A DNA stretch of 62,187 bases from Pseudomonadota bacterium (lineage in GTDB: Bacteria; Myxococcota_A; UBA796; SXON01), in assembly GCA_005778355.1 (NCBI GenBank), contig SXON01000166.1:1-62187 (forward strand), in the 5' to 3' direction. The translations under genes and the position numbers were made by a program. How positions within the stretch are numbered: the first letter of the stretch is position 1; each line of letters opens with the position of its first letter. Positions 58,391 to 62,187 of the stretch are shown here, one piece after another. Below the pieces are notes generated by a model that saw nothing but the letters and a program-made list of their open reading frames with translations, was not told where the DNA came from and ran no database searches.

Positions 58391-59181
58391 TGGCCGGCCG
58401 CACCCCCCGCTGGTTGCTCGCGATTGCCGCCAGCGTGTACGTTTTCCTCCACGCGCCCCTGCTCGTGCTCGTGGCTTTCTCCTTCAACAGTTCGAAGTAC
58501 GGGGCGAGCTGGGAGGGCTTCACGCTCGAGTGGTACGGGCGCTTGCTCGAGCGCAGCGACATCATCTCGGCCCTGAAGGTGAGCCTCATCGTCGGCCTCG
58601 GCAGCACCGCGATCAGCACGCTGATGGGCACAATGCTGGCGCTGGGCCTCGCGCGGCACCGCTTCTCCGGCCGCACCTTCGTGGAAAGCCTGCTCTACGT
58701 GCCGATCGTCACGCCGGAGATCGTGTGTGGCATCTCCTTGCTGATCCTGTTTGCATGGATGAAGCTCCAACTTGGCATTTCCACGATCATCATCGCCCAC
58801 GTGGCCTTCAACATCTCCTACGTGACGATCGTGGTGCGCGCGCGTCTCGAGGGCATGGACAAGAACCTCGAAGAAGCAGCCATGATCCTGGGTGCGAACG
58901 AGTTCGTGGCTTTCTGGAAGGTGACCGTCCCACAGCTATGGCCGGGCATCATCTCGGGTGCGCTGCTGGCCTTCACCATGTCCTTCGACGACTTCGTGAT
59001 CACCTCGCTCGTGAGCGGCCCAGGCTCCTCCACCTTGCCCATCGTGGTCTACACCATGGTGCGCAAGAACATCGAGCCCAGCATCAACGCGATCTCCACC
59101 ATCATCCTGGTGGTCACCTCGGTGATGATCTACGCGGCTGATCGCCTCGAACGCCGCGACGCCCCGCAGGGCGCTCGTTAA
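58390..59181 (+). CDS. potC: Spermidine/putrescine ABC transporter permease PotC
   Basis: 263 residues, six TM segments. NSSKYGASWEGFTLEWYGRL is the usual PotC N-terminal region, EEAAMILGANEFVAFWKVTV is its EAA loop, and SFDDFVITSLVSGPGSSTLP is conserved in PotC. The ATG overlaps the potB stop (TGATG). It forms the membrane channel with PotB. Confidence 0.95.
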   Translation: MAGRTPRWLLAIAASVYVFLHAPLLVLVAFSFNSSKYGASWEGFTLEWYGRLLERSDIISALKVSLIVGLGSTAISTLMGTMLALGLARHRFSGRTFVESLLYVPIVTPEIVCGISLLILFAWMKLQLGISTIIIAHVAFNISYVTIVVRARLEGMDKNLEEAAMILGANEFVAFWKVTVPQLWPGIISGALLAFTMSFDDFVITSLVSGPGSSTLPIVVYTMVRKNIEPSINAISTIILVVTSVMIYAADRLERRDAPQGAR

Positions 59182-59204
59182 CTTTCCGCCCCCCTCCCCG
59201 GAGA

Positions 59205-60383
59205 ATGCTCTTGTCCCAAGAAAAGGCCGCCCTGGCCCTCGTCGATGCCGTCGTGTCTGGTCGCAAGTCGCGACGTGATTTTGTGCGCGAGGCTCTCGGC
59301 CTCGGCCTCTCCGTCAGTACCATCGGCGTGGTGCTGCAGGCTTGCTCCGCCGAGGAAACGAAGAAGCCCGACGCGCCGCCCCCCGAGGCCCAGAAGCCGC
59401 CGGGTCCGGCGCCCGAGCCCGACCTCGGCCCCATCGAGGGCACGCTCGCGATCTACAACTGGTCCGACTACATCGCGGAAGACACGATCGCGAAGTTCGA
59501 GGAAGAGTTCAAGTGCAAGGTCACGTACGACACCTTCGAGTCGAACGAGGAGATGATCGCGAAGGTCCAGGTGGGCGGCGGTGGCTACGACCTGGTGTGC
59601 CCGTCCGGCTACGCGGTCACGGTGATGAAGAACCTCGATCTCGTCACCAAGCTAAACAAGAAGTACCTGCCGAATTTCGGGAACCTCGCGCCGATGTTCG
59701 CCAAGACCACGTTCGACGCCGACGGCTCGGTCACGATGCCCTGGCAGTGGGGCATCACCGGCCTCGCCTACCGCAAGGACAAGGTGGCGGCGCCGCCCGA
59801 CTCCTGGGCCGTCTTCCATGACGCCGCGCTCAAGGGCAAGTGCACGCAGATGGACGACATGCGCGACGCCATCGGGGCCTGGCTCAAGTTCCGCGGCAAG
59901 TCGCTCAACAGCGTGGTGGCGGAAGACCTCGCGCAGGCCAAGGCCGACGCTTTGCTCGCGAAGGCCAACCTCAAGGCCTACATCTCGGCGCCGGTCAAGG
60001 CCCAGCTCATCGCGGGCGACGTCTTCGTGGCCCAGCTCTGGAACGGCGACACGATGCAGGCGAAAGTCGAGAACGCCGAGATCGAGTTCGCGATTCCCAA
60101 GGAAGGGGCCGCGATCTGGTGCGACTCGATGCTCATCCCCAAGGGGGCGAAGAACGTCCGCGCCGCGCACGAGTTCCTCAACTTCGTGCTTCGTCCCGAG
60201 GTGGGCGCCGCGATTTCGGACTTCACCGGCTACGGCTCGCCCAACGCGGCCGCCACGGCGAAGATGGCGAACCCGGTGGCCTACCCGTCCGACGAGCAGA
60301 TGAAGAACCTCGAGTACCAGCAAGACCTCGCCGAGGGCACGTCCGCCTGGGACACGCTCTGGACCGAGATCAAGTCGGGATGA
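59205..60383 (+). CDS. potD: Polyamine-binding protein, Tat-type lipoprotein
   Basis: 392 residues. KSRRDFVREALGLGLSVSTI is a twin-arginine signal, and VVLQAC a lipobox, so the protein may be folded before export and then lipidated. A Pro/Ala/Glu linker leads to the type 2 periplasmic binding fold (LAIYNWSDYIAEDTIAKFEE, then GGYDLVCPSGYAVTVM and YLPNFGNLAPMF). PotD binds spermidine or putrescine for PotABC. The start is ATG 59205 next to GGAGA; the Arg pair makes nearby alternatives unlikely. A palindromic element follows the stop. Confidence 0.94.
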   Translation: MLLSQEKAALALVDAVVSGRKSRRDFVREALGLGLSVSTIGVVLQACSAEETKKPDAPPPEAQKPPGPAPEPDLGPIEGTLAIYNWSDYIAEDTIAKFEEEFKCKVTYDTFESNEEMIAKVQVGGGGYDLVCPSGYAVTVMKNLDLVTKLNKKYLPNFGNLAPMFAKTTFDADGSVTMPWQWGITGLAYRKDKVAAPPDSWAVFHDAALKGKCTQMDDMRDAIGAWLKFRGKSLNSVVAEDLAQAKADALLAKANLKAYISAPVKAQLIAGDVFVAQLWNGDTMQAKVENAEIEFAIPKEGAAIWCDSMLIPKGAKNVRAAHEFLNFVLRPEVGAAISDFTGYGSPNAAATAKMANPVAYPSDEQMKNLEYQQDLAEGTSAWDTLWTEIKSG

Positions 60384-60389
60384 GTCGAA

Positions 60390-60497
60390 GGCTTCAGGCT
60401 TTAGGCTGCAGGCCTTAGGTCCAGAGGTGCAGCAGCGGGTCCTCCGCTCTGCCGCCCTTCAGGGCCCTACAGCCTAACGCCAACGGCCTACAGTCTC
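60390..60497. repeat. BIME-like imperfect palindromic intergenic element, copy B
   Basis: The element lies between the convergent potD and PHP genes. It starts GGCTTCAGGCTTTAGGC, 15 of 17 bases as in copy A (39522-39538), and ends with the same 13 bases GGCCTACAGTCTC, again touching the stop of the minus-strand gene. Read on the minus strand it begins GACTGTAGGCC, so a GTAG is present at that end. Arms form an imperfect inverted repeat. Confidence 0.68.
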
Positions 60498-62187
60498 TCA
60501 GGGCCTCGGTCGGCGCACGCGGATCCGCACCGCGTCGGCCCCGGAACAGTCCTCGTCGATCCCGTTGCCGACGATGTCCGTCGCGGCGGGGTTGACGGCG
60601 CCGGTGTTGTCGTTGCAGTCGGGACCGAAGGCCCAGCCGTCGTGGTCCTGGTCGTTGTCGTTGCCGTCGCAGTCCTGGTCGATGCCGTCGTACCAGAGCT
60701 CAGCGGCCAATGGCGAGATGGTGGGGTCGAACTCGTTGCAGTCGTTCCACCAGTCGGAGCCGTCGCGGTCGCGGTCGGTGTCGTTGCCGTCGCAGTCCTG
60801 GTCGATGCCGTCGTACCAGGTCTCGCTGAGCAAGGGCGACACCAGGGGATCGGTGTCGTCGCAGTCGATCACGTAGGGCGCGGCGTCGCCATCGTAGTCG
60901 TCGTCATTGCCGTCGCAGTCCTGGTCGATGCCGTCGTACCAGGTCTCCGTGTTCCCGAAGTAGATGGTGGCGTCGCCGTCGTCGCAATCGCCGTCGAGGT
61001 AGGTCACGCCGTCGCCGTCGAGGTCGTCGGGGCCCTCGCTCACGTAGCTGGGGCTGGTCCACGCGAACTCGGTGCCGTCGTCGCCGCCGTCGTCGCAGCT
61101 CGTGCCGTAGTAGCTGTCGCCATCGAGCTGCACCTGGACGTAGAGCCACGAGGGCATGTCGCCGGCCGACACGCTGAGCGAGTAGGTGTCGCCACCCTCG
61201 TCGGTGAGCTCGGTGCTGCCCGACGGCGTGACGATCTCGACCACATCCACGTAGGCCGCCCAGTCGCCACCCACGCTCACCAGGATGTCGAGCTCCTGAC
61301 CGGTGGGCACGGGGATGTCGTCGCCGAGGTCGCCGAGCGTGGCGCCCCCGCTCGAGTAGCTGACCACTACCGGCACCATGGGCCCGGTGGTGGCGATGGT
61401 GTTTCGGGACACGATCGCGTCGTAGATAGCGGAGCGGTCGAAGGTGTCGCCCTCGTCGAGCACCACCAGGGTGTGCCCGCCGCCGAAGGGGTGGTTGGTG
61501 TGCTCGGAGTCGGACTGGCACACGTTGCCGGGGCGCGTGTCGTGGCTGTCGGAGCCGGCGAGAAAGCCAAGCTGCAGCGCGTAGCTGTCCGGGTCGATCG
61601 CCTCGTGCACCGTGCCGCTCTCCTCGGCGCCGGACCACATCTCGTCGTACGCCCAGTCTGCGCTGAGGCTCTGGCCGTGGCCCGAGTAGATCTCCACCGC
61701 CGGCTGGTAGCCCTGGTCGTGACACGACCAGTCGGTGGGCATCGGTAGGCTCGCCGCGGGGTGATGCGGGATGAGCAACATGTCGCCGTAGGCGGACGAG
61801 AGGCCGTCGGCCCAGTCCCAGATGGCGTCGCAACTGTCCACGACGGTGTCGGTGGCCGACACCGCCTGGAACTCCTCCAGGGTGAGGTTGGCGAGCGTGG
61901 CGTCGTCGCCGAAGAACATCATCGTCTTGTGGCCGAGGCGCGCGTCGATCGACAACGCCACCCACACCTCGCCGCCCGGGATCGTGACGAAGTTGCCGTC
62001 GTCGTTGGCGGCCAGCGCCATCGCGAGCAGCTCGGTCCACTCGTCACTGGCCATCTCCACCTGGTTGCCGTTGACGTGGTCGTTCACCGAGATCCAGTCG
62101 AGGCCTGCCGCCCTCGCGTCGTCGAACACCGTGTAGAAGTCGCCGCACACGCCGTCGCAGGTGCCCGAGAGGTCGTCGGAGCCGCCA
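60498..62187 (-). CDS. PHP/DUF3604-like exported protein with MopE-type repeats, 5' end off the window
   Basis: At least 562 residues; the frame is open to the edge (GGSDDLSGTCDGVCGDFY), so the start is missing. WISVNDHVNG, LIPHHPAASL and GFLAGSDSHDTRPGN carry the His/Asp sets of a PHP-type metallophosphoesterase domain. A beta-sandwich region follows. The last 190 residues hold four Asp/Cys-rich units ending in WYDGIDQDCDGND (three nearly identical, one diverged), the MopE/thrombospondin-3-like pattern that binds calcium or copper. Export is inferred from the repeat class. A basic RVRRPRP end is present. Confidence 0.78.
   Translation of the reverse strand, partial: GGSDDLSGTCDGVCGDFYTVFDDARAAGLDWISVNDHVNGNQVEMASDEWTELLAMALAANDDGNFVTIPGGEVWVALSIDARLGHKTMMFFGDDATLANLTLEEFQAVSATDTVVDSCDAIWDWADGLSSAYGDMLLIPHHPAASLPMPTDWSCHDQGYQPAVEIYSGHGQSLSADWAYDEMWSGAEESGTVHEAIDPDSYALQLGFLAGSDSHDTRPGNVCQSDSEHTNHPFGGGHTLVVLDEGDTFDRSAIYDAIVSRNTIATTGPMVPVVVSYSSGGATLGDLGDDIPVPTGQELDILVSVGGDWAAYVDVVEIVTPSGSTELTDEGGDTYSLSVSAGDMPSWLYVQVQLDGDSYYGTSCDDGGDDGTEFAWTSPSYVSEGPDDLDGDGVTYLDGDCDDGDATIYFGNTETWYDGIDQDCDGNDDDYDGDAAPYVIDCDDTDPLVSPLLSETWYDGIDQDCDGNDTDRDRDGSDWWNDCNEFDPTISPLAAELWYDGIDQDCDGNDNDQDHDGWAFGPDCNDNTGAVNPAATDIVGNGIDEDCSGADAVRIRVRRPRP
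60661..60941 (-). repeat. 123-bp coding repeats of MopE-type units
   Basis: An almost identical 35-base block recurs at 60661, 60784 and 60907, exactly 123 bp (41 codons) apart. It encodes the WYDGIDQDCDGN core of consecutive units. The identity over this length suggests recent duplication or gene conversion. Confidence 0.85.

Noticed and set aside
1-62187. tRNA or rRNA genes and riboswitches
   Set aside because: No tRNA cloverleaf with TTCRA-type loop, no rRNA core and no convincing cobalamin or SAM riboswitch (metH leader is only 33 bases) was found by reading.

Overview
The window is 62 kb of very GC-rich DNA from a Gram-negative bacterium, most likely a myxobacterium-like lineage (Myxococcota, the former Deltaproteobacteria). 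That placement is inference. It rests on a MYXO-CTERM-like tail on a sulfatase, MopE-type Asp/Cys-rich repeats, many secreted lipoproteins with Asp/Thr/Gly-rich linkers, a Tam-type Omp85/TamB pair, Mla/MCE genes and a bacterial lysyl oxidase. No rRNA or tRNA gene was seen. Genes are packed very tightly, with many ATGA, GTGA, TGATG and TAATG stop/start overlaps and several convergent genes whose 3' ends overlap.

Layout. 1-201 is the 3' end of clpP. 226-8125 holds a sulfatase and a convergent Omp85 (TamA/TamL-like)-TamB operon. 8200-12602 holds a large Kelch/metallopeptidase/MopE lipoprotein and a partner. 12656-16809 is an RND efflux pair. 16911-18840 holds a REP-associated tyrosine transposase (RAYT-like) gene and, upstream of it, ten direct tandem repeats of exactly 95 bp, each with a GTRG tetranucleotide beside a small hairpin. 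18879-20983 encodes two secreted peptidases. 21054-25334 is an ArsR-methyltransferase regulator (SahR-like) and metH with an AT-rich palindrome between them. 25331-29111 holds a lipoprotein, a methyltransferase, a GT-C-like membrane protein and another lipoprotein. 29148-32817 is a paired M16 protease operon ending in ilvE. 32804-38451 (minus strand) holds two beta-helix lipoproteins followed by a two-gene NTPase cassette. 38563-39522 is a Cys-rich mini-lipoprotein and an SDR. 39651-43838 (minus) is transglutaminase, ABC ATPase, lipoprotein, mlaE, mlaF. 43882-47224 holds CotH kinase, lysyl oxidase and signal peptidase I. 47303-53194 (plus) is Nudix, ferritin-like protein, lipoprotein, MCE/MlaD, ABC-2 permease and two small envelope proteins. 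53297-56337 holds a peptidoglycan lytic protein, a VWA-like lipoprotein and a Cys-rich lipoprotein. 56397-60383 is potABCD. The right edge is a truncated PHP-domain/MopE-repeat protein.

How it works together. Most of the window serves the cell envelope: outer-membrane assembly (Tam), lipid transport (Mla), efflux, lipoproteins, secretion, wall hydrolysis and extracellular enzymes. The two Mla/ABC operons look like halves of one functional set. Metabolic genes are few (metH, ilvE, potABCD, Nudix).

The most unusual material is mobile or repeat-related. The RAYT-like gene with its 95-bp hairpin array, together with two distant BIME-like palindromic elements lying between convergent genes (39519-39652 and 60390-60497), suggests a REP/RAYT-type system with an atypical direct-tandem architecture. 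Other candidates are the uncharacterised NTPase pair, a lipidated Omp85, a 12-G tract inside a surface lipoprotein gene, and a window-wide habit of extremely short lipoprotein signal peptides.
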